NCBI RefSeq assembly: GCF_039543505.1
Contig: NZ_BAABJW010000001.1
Coordinates: 1 to 64,000, forward strand
Direction of reading: 5' to 3'
Length of the DNA: 64,000 bases
Source: Litoribaculum gwangyangense
Lineage (GTDB): Bacteria; Bacteroidota; Bacteroidia; Flavobacteriales; Flavobacteriaceae
The position numbers and the translations under genes are program-made. This document shows, piece after piece, positions 36,347 to 46,395 of this stretch (within the stretch, counting starts at the first letter, position 1; each line of letters starts with the position of its first letter). The notes under the pieces were generated by a model. It searched no databases, was not told the origin of the DNA, and saw only the letters and a program-made list of their open reading frames with translations.

Positions 36347-37888
36347 ATGGATAGGAAGGAAACCTTTTTAAATTATATCGTAGAGGGCAATACAACCAAA
36401 GGCGATTTTATTCCTGTTGGAGCTGCCATGTTAGATGGTGAAACCATAACCGGAGCCCATGTAAAAATACCCCTAAAAACCTTAAATCGCCATGGATTAA
36501 TTGCAGGAGCTACAGGTACTGGGAAAACAAAATCATTACAGGTTTTAGCTGAAAATTTAAGTGATAAAGGCATCCCAGTTTTACTAATGGATATTAAAGG
36601 TGATTTAAGTGGTTTGGCAAAATCAAGTCCCGGTCACCCAAAAATTGATGAACGCCATGAAAAAATAGGGCTACCCTTTGAAGCCAAATCATTTCCTGTT
36701 GAAATTTTAACCCTTTCTGAACAAGATGGCGTGCGTCTTAGGGCCACTGTTAGCGAGTTTGGACCTGTATTATTATCCAGGATTTTAGATTTATCTGAAG
36801 CACAATCGGGCGTGGTGGCTGTTATTTTTCAATACTGCGACGATAATAAATTACCTTTATTGGATTTAAAAGATTTTAAAAAGATTTTACAATACGCTAC
36901 CCAAGAGGGAAAAGCTGAATTTGATGATGCTTATGGGAGAATATCTACTGCCTCTACAGGTGCGATTTTACGTAAAGTGGTTGAACTGGTGCAGCAAGGA
37001 GCCGATTTATTTTTTGGTGAAGAATCGTTTGATGTACAAGATTTATTGCGAGTGGATGATGACGGGCGTGGTTACATCAACATTATCCGGTTAACCGATA
37101 TTCAAGACAGACCTAAATTGTTTTCAACGTTTATGTTGAGTTTATTGGCCGAAATATATTCCACATTCCCAGAACAAGGCGATAGCGACAGACCTGAACT
37201 GGTTATGTTTATTGATGAAGCCCATTTAATTTTTAATGAAGCTTCCAAAGCCCTTTTAAATCAAATTGAAAGCATAGTAAAACTCATTCGCAGCAAAGGG
37301 GTTGGTTTATATTTTGTGACCCAAAACCCAACCGATGTGCCCGAAGCTGTTTTAGGGCAATTGGGTTTAAAAATACAGCATGCTTTAAGAGCTTTTACGG
37401 CAAATGATAGAAAAGCCATAAAGTTAACCGCACAAAACTATCCAGATTCTGATTATTACGATACTACCGAAGTGTTAACATCATTAGGGATTGGTGAAGC
37501 CTTAGTTTCGGCTTTAGACGAAAAAGGTCGCCCAACACCCTTAGCGGCCACCATGATGCGAGCTCCTATGAGTAGAATGGATGTACTAACTGAGACAGAA
37601 TTAAGTTCACTACTTTCTAAATCGAAAATGGTTAAAAAATACAATGAAACTATTGATAGGGAAAGCGCTTATGAAATGCTGAACGAAAAAATAGAAAAAG
37701 CCGAAGCGGAAGAAGCCAAGGAAAAAGCACGACAAGAGCGTGAAGCCCTTAAAAAGGCAGAAGCCAAAAACAGGACTAGTTCATCAAGAAGCCGAAGCAC
37801 CAGAATGAATCCTGTTGTAAAAGTACTTACCAGTGCCACCTTTATACGTAGTGTTTTTGGTATTTTAACAAAAGTGATGAAGAAGTAA
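36347..37888 (+). CDS. HerA-like ATPase (DUF853)
   Basis: A 513-residue P-loop ATPase of the DUF853/HerA helicase-like family. Walker A GATGTGKT is at 54-61 and Walker B is LVMFIDEAHLIF near 284. A Lys/Glu-rich coiled stretch and an arginine/serine-rich segment fill the C-terminal 90 residues. The domain is widespread in bacteria and its role is not established. No nurA or defence genes flank it. It begins a run of plus-strand genes up to 41898. Confidence 0.85.
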   Translation: MDRKETFLNYIVEGNTTKGDFIPVGAAMLDGETITGAHVKIPLKTLNRHGLIAGATGTGKTKSLQVLAENLSDKGIPVLLMDIKGDLSGLAKSSPGHPKIDERHEKIGLPFEAKSFPVEILTLSEQDGVRLRATVSEFGPVLLSRILDLSEAQSGVVAVIFQYCDDNKLPLLDLKDFKKILQYATQEGKAEFDDAYGRISTASTGAILRKVVELVQQGADLFFGEESFDVQDLLRVDDDGRGYINIIRLTDIQDRPKLFSTFMLSLLAEIYSTFPEQGDSDRPELVMFIDEAHLIFNEASKALLNQIESIVKLIRSKGVGLYFVTQNPTDVPEAVLGQLGLKIQHALRAFTANDRKAIKLTAQNYPDSDYYDTTEVLTSLGIGEALVSALDEKGRPTPLAATMMRAPMSRMDVLTETELSSLLSKSKMVKKYNETIDRESAYEMLNEKIEKAEAEEAKEKARQEREALKKAEAKNRTSSSRSRSTRMNPVVKVLTSATFIRSVFGILTKVMKK

Positions 37889-37930
37889 GTCTCGAAAAAA
37901 AATAACTAATTTATAAATACATTTTTATTA

Positions 37931-38488
37931 ATGCGAAATACATTTTTAGGCTTACTTGCCTCCGCTATATTGTTTGTTAGCTGTAAAAAAGACCAAGACC
38001 CTTTTGAAATTGGTAAACAGCACATCGGTTTTTTAACTGACTCCACCCAGGTTAAAGACCTAGAAACCATTTTTGCAACTGATTCCATTGCACAGTTTAT
38101 TGCTGGAGATGAGTTTGCAGGAAGTAAAAACAATATTGATATTTTTGAAAAAGGTGGTAAAAAGCTCTTAAGTTTAACGCCAAAACAAGCACTGGATTCT
38201 ACATCGGTTATTGAAAGTATTCAAATAATAGACCCTCGCTATAAAACATCTAAAAACATATCCACATTAAGCACATTTAAGGATATCGCATCAACTTATA
38301 AAATATCGAAAATCAGCAACTTGATTAATTCCGTTTTAATCACTGTAAACGAATTAAATGCCAGTTTTGCAATCGACAAAAAAGAATTACCCGCAAACCT
38401 GCGTTTTGATATGAAATTAAAAATTGAGGAAACCCATATACCAGACAATGCCAAGATAAAATACTTTTTTATACACTGGGACCAATAA
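37931..38488 (+). CDS. Small lipoprotein of unknown function
   Basis: A 185-residue lipoprotein. The signal ends in a clear lipobox (ILFVSCKK, Cys18). The mature protein has strands and helices with no motif I recognise. It follows the HerA-like gene by 42 bases and precedes the YitT gene by nine, so it is probably expressed with the latter. Confidence 0.7.
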   Translation: MRNTFLGLLASAILFVSCKKDQDPFEIGKQHIGFLTDSTQVKDLETIFATDSIAQFIAGDEFAGSKNNIDIFEKGGKKLLSLTPKQALDSTSVIESIQIIDPRYKTSKNISTLSTFKDIASTYKISKISNLINSVLITVNELNASFAIDKKELPANLRFDMKLKIEETHIPDNAKIKYFFIHWDQ

Positions 38489-38497
38489 CTTTAAACC

Positions 38498-39481
38498 ATG
38501 AATCCATTTTTAGCCAAAGTACTAATTGATATTGCAAGAAAAAGGTTAAGAGCAAAACAAGACGGCTCAGGTCCTGTAAGCAAAAAGGAAATTGTACCCT
38601 TGGTTAGAAATTTTCAAGTTGAAATAGCCCATGCCATAAAGGAATATGTTTTTATAATTGTTGGGGTATTTTCTGCTGGTTTTGGATTAAAAGGCTTTTT
38701 ATTACCCAATGATTTTATTGATGGTGGCGCCACCGGTATTTCTTTATTGCTAGAATACACAACATCTCTAAATTTAGGGCTATTGCTCGTTTTAATAAAC
38801 ATACCATTTTTAGTATTGGCCTCTAGAACCATAGGTGTTAAATTTGCACTTCGTAGTATAGCAGCCATTACGCTTTTAGCCTTCGTGGTACATTTTATAG
38901 AATATCCCACCATTACGGAAGACAAACTGTTAATTGCCGTTTTTGGCGGTTTCTTTTTAGGATTAGGTATTGGTATGTCTATGCGAGGGGGTAGTGTTAT
39001 TGATGGCACGGAAGTTTTGGCCATTTTCTTGAGCAGAAAATTATCGCTTACCATTGGTGATGTTTTATTGCTTATTAATATTTTGATCTTCTCGGTTGGC
39101 GCTTATATTTTATCTATTGAAACCGCTTTATATGCCATATTAACTTATTTAGCTGCGGCAAAAACAGTTGATTTCATAGTTGATGGTGTTGAAGAATATG
39201 TGGGTGTAACCATCATTTCTAACCAACATGAAAAATTGAGAATCATGCTCACTAAAAAATTACGACGGGCCTGTACTATTTATGCTGGAAAAGGAGGTTA
39301 TGGTTCTACCGGAGAAAGTTACGATAAGGATATTATTTACACTGTAATTACCCGTTTGGAACTGGCTAAATTACAAACCGAAATAGATAAAATTGATAGA
39401 AACGCTTTTATCATAATGGGGGTTGTAAAAGATCTAAAGGGCGGGATGATTAAGAAAAAACCACTTAAAGATAAGCATTAA
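38498..39481 (+). CDS. YitT-family membrane protein
   Basis: A 327-residue inner-membrane protein. The N-terminal region has about 40 soluble residues, then five or six membrane segments (about 45-205) of the DUF161/YitT type, including GLKGFLLPNDFIDGGATGIS and GGSVIDGTEVLAI. A soluble C-terminal DUF2179 domain follows (GVTIISNQHEKLRIML, GGYGSTGESYDKDIIYTVIT). Transport substrate is not known. It is the second of a close-set series of genes. Confidence 0.88.
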   Translation: MNPFLAKVLIDIARKRLRAKQDGSGPVSKKEIVPLVRNFQVEIAHAIKEYVFIIVGVFSAGFGLKGFLLPNDFIDGGATGISLLLEYTTSLNLGLLLVLINIPFLVLASRTIGVKFALRSIAAITLLAFVVHFIEYPTITEDKLLIAVFGGFFLGLGIGMSMRGGSVIDGTEVLAIFLSRKLSLTIGDVLLLINILIFSVGAYILSIETALYAILTYLAAAKTVDFIVDGVEEYVGVTIISNQHEKLRIMLTKKLRRACTIYAGKGGYGSTGESYDKDIIYTVITRLELAKLQTEIDKIDRNAFIIMGVVKDLKGGMIKKKPLKDKH

Positions 39482-39494
39482 ACTATCGCTTAAA

Positions 39495-39863
39495 ATGAGT
39501 AAAAAGAAATACACAATACAAGATAATCCATTCGTTGTACCAACAAATGATGGAAAAACAATTAAAGAACACTTTGGTTTAGCTTCCGATGGAAATTCAC
39601 AAATAAGTATTGCCCACATGAAAGCTCCAGCTGGTTGGAGTGAACCTTTCCAAACACCAACGTTTGATGAGTTCACTTTCATCATTAAAGGTAAAAAACA
39701 ATTTATCATTGAGGGTGAAACCATTGTTCTAGAAGCAGGACAATCCATTAAAATTCAAAAAAACACCAGAGTACAATATTCCAATCCGTTTACAGAAGTC
39801 TGTGAATATCTTGCTATTTGCACACCAGCTTTTTCAATGGATTTAGTAAACAGGGAAAGTTAA
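39495..39863 (+). CDS. Cupin-domain protein
   Basis: A 122-residue single-domain cupin. The first strand pair carries FDEFTFIIKGKKQFIIEGE and the second AGQSIKIQKNTRVQYSNP. The metal-ligand His residues of classical cupins are largely replaced, so catalysis is uncertain. It lies 13 bases after the YitT gene and one base before the hydrolase gene, indicating one transcript. Confidence 0.8.
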   Translation: MSKKKYTIQDNPFVVPTNDGKTIKEHFGLASDGNSQISIAHMKAPAGWSEPFQTPTFDEFTFIIKGKKQFIIEGETIVLEAGQSIKIQKNTRVQYSNPFTEVCEYLAICTPAFSMDLVNRES

Positions 39864-39864
39864 A

Positions 39865-40692
39865 ATGAAGCAAAACCTTATTAAGGCCATAGGCTCTATT
39901 TTAAATTTTATGAGTCTTATTTCACCAAAATTGGCTGCAAAAATTGCCATTTACTTATTCTCAACACCTCAAAAAGGAAAGCTAAAGGACCTGGACTCCA
40001 AATTTTTAAAATCAGCCAAAAAGCAAACGTTGAATTATGAGAATATAGCCATCATGACTTATCATTGGGAAGGCAAAAAAGATACACTTTTATTAGCGCA
40101 TGGCTGGGAAAGCAACTCTAACAGATGGAAGGAGTTCATTAAAATATTAACCCGCTTAGATTATAAAGTTATCGCATTAGATGCCCCTGCCCATGGCCGT
40201 ACATCTGGCAAAATATTTAATGCCTTATTGTTTTCAGAATGCATTCATGTGGTAGCCAAAGCGTTTAATGTAAACGCAGTTATAGGCCACTCCGTTGGAG
40301 GTATGGCCTCAGTGTTTTTTCAACACAAATATCAATTGCCTTCCGTAAAAAAATTAGTTCTTTTAGGTGCGCCTTCAAACTTCGAAGGTGTTTTTGATAG
40401 GTATTCAAAAATGATGAAATACAATAAAAAAGTGGTTGAAGCGATGAATCAATATGTTTTAAAAAAATTCGACCATTTACCTGAGTATTTTTCAGCAGCA
40501 AAATTTTCAGGAGAAATTACTTCAAAAGGACTTATCATCCACGACAAAAAGGATAGTATTATACCTTATAATGATGCGCTTGATTATGAAAAACACTACT
40601 CTAACGCAGAACTAATTACTACTGAAGGTTTTGGCCATGGGTTAAAATCTGATGAAATATATAATCATATGATAGAATTTTTAAACACTTAA
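39865..40692 (+). CDS. Alpha/beta hydrolase
   Basis: A 275-residue soluble hydrolase. The oxyanion region is LLLAHGWESNSNRW, the nucleophile elbow GHSVGGMAS (Ser at the centre) and the late His is in FGHGLKSDE. The catalytic Asp is probably in IIHDKKDSIIPY. Substrate is unknown. The gene follows the cupin gene by one base and precedes rluF by 20, but rluF has its own -7 element. Confidence 0.9.
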   Translation: MKQNLIKAIGSILNFMSLISPKLAAKIAIYLFSTPQKGKLKDLDSKFLKSAKKQTLNYENIAIMTYHWEGKKDTLLLAHGWESNSNRWKEFIKILTRLDYKVIALDAPAHGRTSGKIFNALLFSECIHVVAKAFNVNAVIGHSVGGMASVFFQHKYQLPSVKKLVLLGAPSNFEGVFDRYSKMMKYNKKVVEAMNQYVLKKFDHLPEYFSAAKFSGEITSKGLIIHDKKDSIIPYNDALDYEKHYSNAELITTEGFGHGLKSDEIYNHMIEFLNT

Positions 40693-40700
40693 GTTTATTG

Positions 40701-40708
40701 TACTTTTG
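40701..40708 (+). promoter_or_regulatory. -7 promoter element giving a near-leaderless rluF mRNA
   Basis: TACTTTTG ends four bases before the rluF ATG. A transcript would begin at or beside the start codon. Confidence 0.4.
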
Positions 40709-40712
40709 AATT

Positions 40713-41468
40713 ATGGCAGAAGAGTTAAAACGCATCAATAAATATTTAAGTGAAGTTGGCTATTGCTCTCGCAGAGAAGCCGATAAACTTATTGAAGCTG
40801 GTAGGGTTACCATAAATGGTATGGTGCCTGAAATGGGTACAAAAATTACTGCTAATGATGTAGTTGCTGTTGATGGAAAAAACATAAAAAACACCAAAGA
40901 AACTTTTGTTTACCTCGCTTTTAACAAGCCCATTGGCATTGTTTGCACTACAGATACATCGGTTGAAAAAGACAACATCATAGATTTTATAAACTATCCT
41001 AAACGCATTTTTCCTATTGGTAGATTAGACAAACCGAGTGAAGGTCTTATCCTTTTAACAGATGATGGTGATATTGTAAATAAAATTCTTCGTGCCAGTA
41101 ACAATCACGAAAAAGAATATATTGTAACGGTTGATAAACCGATTTCGCAAACTTTTGTTGAACGCATGGCAGGCGGTATTTATTTGGAAGATTTAAAACA
41201 AACTACCAAAAAATGTCAAGTAGAAAAGTTAAGCACTTATGCATTCAAAATAATTTTAACACAAGGTTTGAATAGGCAAATTCGCAGAATGTGCGATTAT
41301 TTAAACTACGAGGTACAAACCTTGAAACGTGTAAGGATTATGAATATAAAATTAGATATTCCAGTTGGTGAGTATCGTGAATTAACCCAAGAAGAGTTTA
41401 AAGAATTGAATACTTTAATAAGTAAGTCTTCTAAAGAACATAAACCTATTAAAAGACAAAAAAAATAA
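40713..41468 (+). CDS. rluF: 23S rRNA pseudouridine synthase, RluF-like
   Basis: Converts a uridine in the 23S peptidyl-transferase region to pseudouridine. An N-terminal S4 domain ([20 protein letters not shown]) is followed by the RsuA-family catalytic domain. The catalytic Asp is in [36 protein letters not shown] is the C-terminal family block. Basic residues fill the tail. The 251-residue length fits. The exact target base is by family resemblance only. Confidence 0.9.
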   Translation: MAEELKRINKYLSEVGYCSRREADKLIEAGRVTINGMVPEMGTKITANDVVAVDGKNIKNTKETFVYLAFNKPIGIVCTTDTSVEKDNIIDFINYPKRIFPIGRLDKPSEGLILLTDDGDIVNKILRASNNHEKEYIVTVDKPISQTFVERMAGGIYLEDLKQTTKKCQVEKLSTYAFKIILTQGLNRQIRRMCDYLNYEVQTLKRVRIMNIKLDIPVGEYRELTQEEFKELNTLISKSSKEHKPIKRQKK

Positions 41469-41472
41469 TATT

Positions 41473-41898
41473 ATGAGCATAAACGTATCCCCTTTCCATT
41501 TAGCCATTCCTGTTTTTAATCTAAATGAATGTAGAACTTTTTATCGCGATGTTTTAGGATGTGAAGAAGGCCGAAGCAGTGATCATTGGGTAGACTTTAA
41601 CTTTTTTGGACATCAATTGGTAATTCATTACAAGCCAAAATCGGATGAAGTGTTGCACACCAATCCCGTTGATGGAAAAGATGTCCCAGTTCCTCATTTT
41701 GGAGTGGTTTTGCCTTGGGACGTTTTTCATGCTTTTGCTGAGGATTTAAAACAAAAAAATATCAAATTTGTTATTGAACCATATATCCGATTTGAAGGTT
41801 TGGTAGGCGAACAGGCTACCATGTTTTTTTACGACCCTTCTGGTAATGCTTTAGAGTTTAAAGCTTTTAAAGATATGGGGCAACTGTTTGCTAAATGA
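41473..41898 (+). CDS. VOC-family (glyoxalase-like) protein
   Basis: A 141-residue protein of the vicinal oxygen chelate superfamily with two beta-alpha-beta-beta-beta modules. The N-terminal [20 protein letters not shown] and C-terminal [15 protein letters not shown] carry typical metal-binding His and Glu positions. The substrate is unknown. It follows rluF by four bases and its stop is three bases from the convergent esterase gene. Confidence 0.88.
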   Translation: MSINVSPFHLAIPVFNLNECRTFYRDVLGCEEGRSSDHWVDFNFFGHQLVIHYKPKSDEVLHTNPVDGKDVPVPHFGVVLPWDVFHAFAEDLKQKNIKFVIEPYIRFEGLVGEQATMFFYDPSGNALEFKAFKDMGQLFAK

Positions 41899-41900
41899 TG

Positions 41901-43640
41901 CTATTTATATCTCCAACTTGTTAAATCGGCATCTTTAGGTGCAGACTCCATGATGCGTTTCATTATTTTAGGCACATACATACTGTTGTAGCGCAACCTT
42001 GAAATATGGTTTGGGTTTTCTTGGTCGCCATTCCAGCAATGTTCAGCTCTATCTCCATAATCGACTTCACCCTCATAGTAGGGATCCGTAGTACTTTCTA
42101 GAAAATCTTCCATTAAATAAACCGCGTTATTTAAATAATAATTATCCATATCCCCACAATAAATGTGAATTTTTCCTCTTAACTTCTCACCTAACTTATC
42201 CCAATCGCGTTCCAAAATATATCTCAAATCATAGTTTTCTTTCCAATATTGAGCAACATCATGATTTATGACTCCTGATTTTTTATCCCATAACCTAACA
42301 GGATAGCCATCATCTCCTTGTGGAGAATACGTAGCTTCCCAAATATCAAATTGTCCACCAGACCTAGATTTATCACCTAAAACTAATTCCAAATAATTGG
42401 ATTCCCTCACTGTGGAACTTACATTTCCTAAATAATCTCTGTGCGCAGGAACTTCTATTGTTTTATGGTTACTCTTCGCATAATAGGCATTTTCATCCTC
42501 ATAGATATTGGTTAAACAATACGCTCTAAAATCAATAGGGTCTGGGCAAGCAGCAAAACAACCATTATACTCATCAGGATATTTTACCTGTACCGCTAAA
42601 GCTTCCCAACCACCTGTAGAGCCACCATATAAAAAACGTGACCAACCTTCGCCTTGACCTCTGAACATCTTTTCAATGTACGGAATCAATTCATAGGTTA
42701 TAGCATCCCCATAAGGCCCTTGGTTGGCAGAATTAACAGCATAGGAATCGTCATAATAAGGAGTTGGATGCTGAATCTCAATAATTAAAAATCTAGGAAA
42801 ATCTGGTTCATTCCAGCGTTTATAAAAATTATACGCTTCTTGTTGTTGAATGATATTGTAACCTTTAACATCAAATCTGTCAGAATAATCTGGTTCTAGG
42901 TTTCCATCTGGTGGTGTGGTTCTAAAACCACCAAAATCTGAAGGGAAATGACCTTGAAAAACCATCAAAGGGTACTTAGCTTCTGGATGCTCATCAAAGC
43001 CTTTTGGCAAAAGTACATGAGCACCAAGATATATATCTCTGCCCCAAAATTTAGATAGCAAGTCAGATTTCATTTTTACATGTTTAATCCAATCGGTATC
43101 TTCGGGTTCCTTAATTTCTGGTATAACTTGGTCTAAGACAATATCTAATTTCTCAATACCATGTTCAGGAACATGGATTTTTAAAGGGAAACTATAGGGA
43201 TTTCCCGGTGAGGTATTCCAGTGTTGCCCTTCACCATCATCCATAGGCAGTTTAACGGTTTGCCCTGTTGAAAGGTTAAAGGTTTCATAGATATGCAAAA
43301 CTGCTTGAACATAATAATCTCCGGGTTTTAAATCCGCTAAACTTTCATAAGGGAACCCAAAAACATCCTCAGTAAAAGTAACTATCTGATTTGGATTAAA
43401 CCCTTCAATATTTACTCCAAAAATGGGTTGTGCATTTAAGCCTTCACTCACTTGAAACCGCGGTTCAGATTGATTATTATCTGCAAAAATTAAAAGAAGT
43501 CTGCCATCTAAATTTTTCTTAGAAAGAGATTCTAAATAAGATATATTGATGGCAATTTTATTATCTGCTTTTTTTGATTCTGAATTACAATTAAATAAAA
43601 ATATTAAAAAAAGAACAGTTAGGTATTTAAATGATTTCAT
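41901..43640 (-). CDS. Esterase-like lipoprotein
   Basis: A 579-residue lipoprotein (lipobox LFNC, Cys18). Residues 25-190 form a beta-rich N-terminal region. The rest resembles an alpha/beta-hydrolase esterase of the EstD/IroE type: YPLMVFQGHFPSDFGG, then the nucleophile elbow FLYGGSTGGWEAL. A C-terminal His is plausible in DRAEHCWNGD. Expected at the cell surface or periplasm. Neighbours give no clue to the substrate. Confidence 0.75.
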   Translation of the reverse strand: MKSFKYLTVLFLIFLFNCNSESKKADNKIAINISYLESLSKKNLDGRLLLIFADNNQSEPRFQVSEGLNAQPIFGVNIEGFNPNQIVTFTEDVFGFPYESLADLKPGDYYVQAVLHIYETFNLSTGQTVKLPMDDGEGQHWNTSPGNPYSFPLKIHVPEHGIEKLDIVLDQVIPEIKEPEDTDWIKHVKMKSDLLSKFWGRDIYLGAHVLLPKGFDEHPEAKYPLMVFQGHFPSDFGGFRTTPPDGNLEPDYSDRFDVKGYNIIQQQEAYNFYKRWNEPDFPRFLIIEIQHPTPYYDDSYAVNSANQGPYGDAITYELIPYIEKMFRGQGEGWSRFLYGGSTGGWEALAVQVKYPDEYNGCFAACPDPIDFRAYCLTNIYEDENAYYAKSNHKTIEVPAHRDYLGNVSSTVRESNYLELVLGDKSRSGGQFDIWEATYSPQGDDGYPVRLWDKKSGVINHDVAQYWKENYDLRYILERDWDKLGEKLRGKIHIYCGDMDNYYLNNAVYLMEDFLESTTDPYYEGEVDYGDRAEHCWNGDQENPNHISRLRYNSMYVPKIMKRIMESAPKDADLTSWRYK

Positions 43641-43662
43641 AACTAAATTATTCTTAAAAGAT

Positions 43663-43743
43663 ATGAAATTCTTTAAAAAAACGGGTGTGACAAGTGCTAT
43701 TTTAATATTGATGAAAGCTTTTAAGTTTCTCCCTGCTAAATAG
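43663..43743 (+). CDS. Possible 26-residue hydrophobic peptide
   Basis: An ATG-initiated frame encodes 26 residues with a basic start and hydrophobic middle (SAILILMKAFKFL). It is in the 230-base gap between the esterase gene and folD. Its last 12 bases, CCTGCTAAATAG, recur 22 bases downstream (43754-43765). It could be a decayed gene end or chance. Coding is not established. Confidence 0.2.
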   Translation: MKFFKKTGVTSAILILMKAFKFLPAK

Positions 43744-43870
43744 TAAGATACGTCCTGCTAAATAGAAAATTACTAAAACAGAATATAGAGGAATAATTAA
43801 ATTGGTTAAAAGCTATTTAAAAAGGCCTTAAACTTTACAATATTGAATTTAAGATAACGATAGGTATAAA

Positions 43871-44749
43871 TTACGAGTTATGCCTGTCTCTTGCTAATAA
43901 AGTGTTTTTTAACAACATAGCGATAGTCATTGGGCCTACTCCACCAGGAACAGGTGTTATAAAGCTAGCTTTTTTGCTAACACTTTCAAAGTGTACATCA
44001 CCTGCAAGTCGGTATCCATTCTTTTTAGTGGCATCAGGAACACGAGTGATACCAACATCAATAATAACCACATCTTCTTTTACCATATCACCTGTTAAAA
44101 ATTCTGAAATCCCTATGGCAGCCACAATTATATCTGCATTTTTGGTAATATCTAATAAATTTTTAGAACGACTATGAACCAAGGTTACAGTAGCATCTCC
44201 TGCTTTACGTTTTTGGCTCATTAAAATACTTATAGGACGACCAACGATATGGCTTCTGCCCATAACAACCACATTTTTTCCCGATGTTTCAATCTGATAT
44301 CTTTCCAGAAGTTCTATGATACCATAAGGTGTTGCCGGTAAAAAGGTAGGTAAGTCTAAAGCCATTTTCCCAACATTTGTTGGATGAAAACCATCTACAT
44401 CCTTATTGGGGTCAACAGCCATTAAAACCTTCTGCTCATCTATTTGTTTAGGCAAAGGCAATTGCACAATAAAACCATCAATATCATCATTTGTATTTAA
44501 TTCATGGATTTTATTAAGTAATTCTTCTTCAGAAGTATATTCGGGTAATTCAATAAGAGTGGATTTAAAACCAATACGTTCACAGGCTTTTACTTTAGCA
44601 TTCACATAGGTCATACTGGCACCGTCTGAACCAACTAAAATAGCTGCAAGATGAGGTACTTTCTCTCCTTTAGAAATTATTGCTTTTACATGTTCAGCAA
44701 TTTCTTCTTTTATATCGTTACTTACTTTTTTACCGTCTAAAATGGTCAT
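43871..44749 (-). CDS. folD: Methylenetetrahydrofolate dehydrogenase/cyclohydrolase
   Basis: Interconverts methylene-, methenyl- and 10-formyl-tetrahydrofolate. The 292-residue protein shows [14 protein letters not shown] with the catalytic Lys, [27 protein letters not shown], the nucleotide site [12 protein letters not shown] and [12 protein letters not shown]. It follows ffh by 40 bases on the same strand and is probably co-transcribed. Confidence 0.96.
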   Translation of the reverse strand: MTILDGKKVSNDIKEEIAEHVKAIISKGEKVPHLAAILVGSDGASMTYVNAKVKACERIGFKSTLIELPEYTSEEELLNKIHELNTNDDIDGFIVQLPLPKQIDEQKVLMAVDPNKDVDGFHPTNVGKMALDLPTFLPATPYGIIELLERYQIETSGKNVVVMGRSHIVGRPISILMSQKRKAGDATVTLVHSRSKNLLDITKNADIIVAAIGISEFLTGDMVKEDVVIIDVGITRVPDATKKNGYRLAGDVHFESVSKKASFITPVPGGVGPMTIAMLLKNTLLARDRHNS

Positions 44750-44789
44750 AATGGTTATTGGTGAAATTTTACTTTTAATTAAAAATAAA

Positions 44790-46118
44790 TCAACGCATGC
44801 CTTTCATCATTTGCATCATCTTTTTACCGCCACCTCCTTGCATCATCTTCATCATTTTACTCATTTGGTTGAACTGTTTTAAAAGCTGATTTACTTGTTG
44901 AACAGAAGTGCCTGACCCTTTTCCTATTCTTATTTTTCTACTTGAATTTAATATGGATGGATTGCTGCGCTCATGGGGAGTCATCGAATGAATTATGGCT
45001 TCAATCCCTTTAAAAGCATCATCATCAATATCAACATCTTTTAACATTTTTCCTGCCCCAGGAATCATCCCCATGAGGTCTTTCATGTTTCCCATTTTTT
45101 TAATTTGCTGAATTTGCTTTAAGAAATCATCAAACCCAAATTGGTTTTTGGCTATTTTCTTTTGGAGTTTTCTAGCTTCTTCTTCATCAAATTGCTCTTG
45201 GGCTCGCTCCACTAAAGACACGACATCTCCCATCCCTAAAATACGATCTGCCATACGAGCAGGATAGAATACATCAATAGCCTCCATTTTCTCTCCTGTA
45301 CCTATAAACTTGATAGGTTTATTGACTACCGATTTAATGGATATGGCTGCACCACCACGTGTATCACCATCTAATTTTGTTAAGATTACGCCATCAAAAT
45401 TCAATACATCGTTGAAAGCTTTTGCGGTGTTCACAGCATCTTGTCCTGTCATAGAATCTACAACAAACAACGTTTCTTGTGGTTGAATGGCTCTATGAAT
45501 ATTAGAAATTTCATTCATCATAACCTCATCAACCGCTAAACGACCAGCGGTATCTATGATAACTACATTAAAACCGTTTGCTTTTGCATGCGCTATTCCT
45601 GCTTTTGAAATAGCCACCGGATCGTTATTTCCTCTATCACTAAAAACCTCAACACCTATTTGATCTCCAACCACATGTAATTGGTCTATCGCAGCAGGAC
45701 GATACACGTCGCAGGCTACTAAGAGCGGTTTTTTGGTTTTTTTATTTTTAAGATAATTGGCCAATTTACCAGAAAAAGTTGTTTTACCAGAACCTTGTAA
45801 TCCAGACATTAATATGACGCTGGGATTTCCTGATAAATTAATACCTTCGGCATCACCACCCATGAGTTCGGTCAACTCATCTTTAACTATTTTAACCATT
45901 AATTGGCCAGGTTGTAACGTTGTCAAAACATTTTGCCCCAGTGCCTTTTCCTTTACTTTGGTTGTAAAATCCTTGGCTATTTTGAAGTTAACATCGGCAT
46001 CAAGCAGTGCACGACGTACTTCTTTTAAAGTTTCCGCAACATTTACCTCGGTGATACTACCATGACCTTTTAATACATGTAAAGCTTTATCTAACTTATC
46101 GCTTAAATTATTGAACAT
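44790..46118 (-). CDS. ffh: Signal recognition particle protein
   Basis: GTPase that binds signal sequences with SRP RNA and delivers ribosomes to the membrane. The 442-residue protein has N, G and M domains. The G1 loop GLQGSGKTT is at 106-114, with DTAGR and TKLDGD further on. The M domain has the methionine-rich tail [20 protein letters not shown]. The ATG at 46118 begins the family N-terminus MFNNLSDKL; an earlier in-frame start would add 50 unrelated residues. A -7 element lies at 46145. Confidence 0.97.
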   Translation of the reverse strand: MFNNLSDKLDKALHVLKGHGSITEVNVAETLKEVRRALLDADVNFKIAKDFTTKVKEKALGQNVLTTLQPGQLMVKIVKDELTELMGGDAEGINLSGNPSVILMSGLQGSGKTTFSGKLANYLKNKKTKKPLLVACDVYRPAAIDQLHVVGDQIGVEVFSDRGNNDPVAISKAGIAHAKANGFNVVIIDTAGRLAVDEVMMNEISNIHRAIQPQETLFVVDSMTGQDAVNTAKAFNDVLNFDGVILTKLDGDTRGGAAISIKSVVNKPIKFIGTGEKMEAIDVFYPARMADRILGMGDVVSLVERAQEQFDEEEARKLQKKIAKNQFGFDDFLKQIQQIKKMGNMKDLMGMIPGAGKMLKDVDIDDDAFKGIEAIIHSMTPHERSNPSILNSSRKIRIGKGSGTSVQQVNQLLKQFNQMSKMMKMMQGGGGKKMMQMMKGMR

Positions 46119-46144
46119 AATTTTTATTGAAATTTTAAGAAATG

Positions 46145-46152
46145 CAAATTTA
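46145..46152 (-). promoter_or_regulatory. -7 promoter element of ffh-folD
   Basis: TAAATTTG on the minus strand, 27 bases upstream of the ffh ATG. No strong -33 is seen. Confidence 0.4.
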
Positions 46153-46196
46153 ATGATTTGATGTGTATTAATGAAGCTAGATGTCACAAAGTGAAT

Positions 46197-46232
46197 AAAA
46201 AAAAGGCCGTCAAACTTTTTTTGACAGCCTTT
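46197..46232 (-). terminator. Intrinsic terminator downstream of the repeat lipoprotein gene
   Basis: AAAGGC-c-GTCAAA pairs with TTTGAC-a-GCCTTT, twelve pairs with one mismatch. The minus strand continues in a T-run. It lies about 160 bases past the lipoprotein stop. Confidence 0.75.
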
Positions 46233-46234
46233 AT

Positions 46235-46289
46235 AAAGGAAACTTAACTTGATAATTAACCTAACCAATCGAAAATGGGGGTTTCCTTT
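46235..46289 (-). other. Long hairpin before the terminator
   Basis: AAAGGAAAC (46235-46243) and GTTTCCTTT (46281-46289) are exact reverse complements enclosing 37 bases, directly ahead of the terminator on the minus strand. A second inverted pair, AAACCTCG and CGAGGTTT, lies near 46364-46389. This could be a structured 3' untranslated region or a small RNA. Confidence 0.35.
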
Positions 46290-46395
46290 TAACCAAAAAC
46301 ATAATTATTATTTAAAAAATTTAGTATTGGATTCCCTGTTTCAAGGAATGAAATTTGAATGGAAACCTCGAGACAAGTCCCGAGGTTTATTTTAA

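Noticed and set aside
36347..37888. HerA-like ATPase as part of a defence system
   Set aside because: No nurA, nuclease or other defence genes nearby; DUF853 proteins are usual chromosomal genes.
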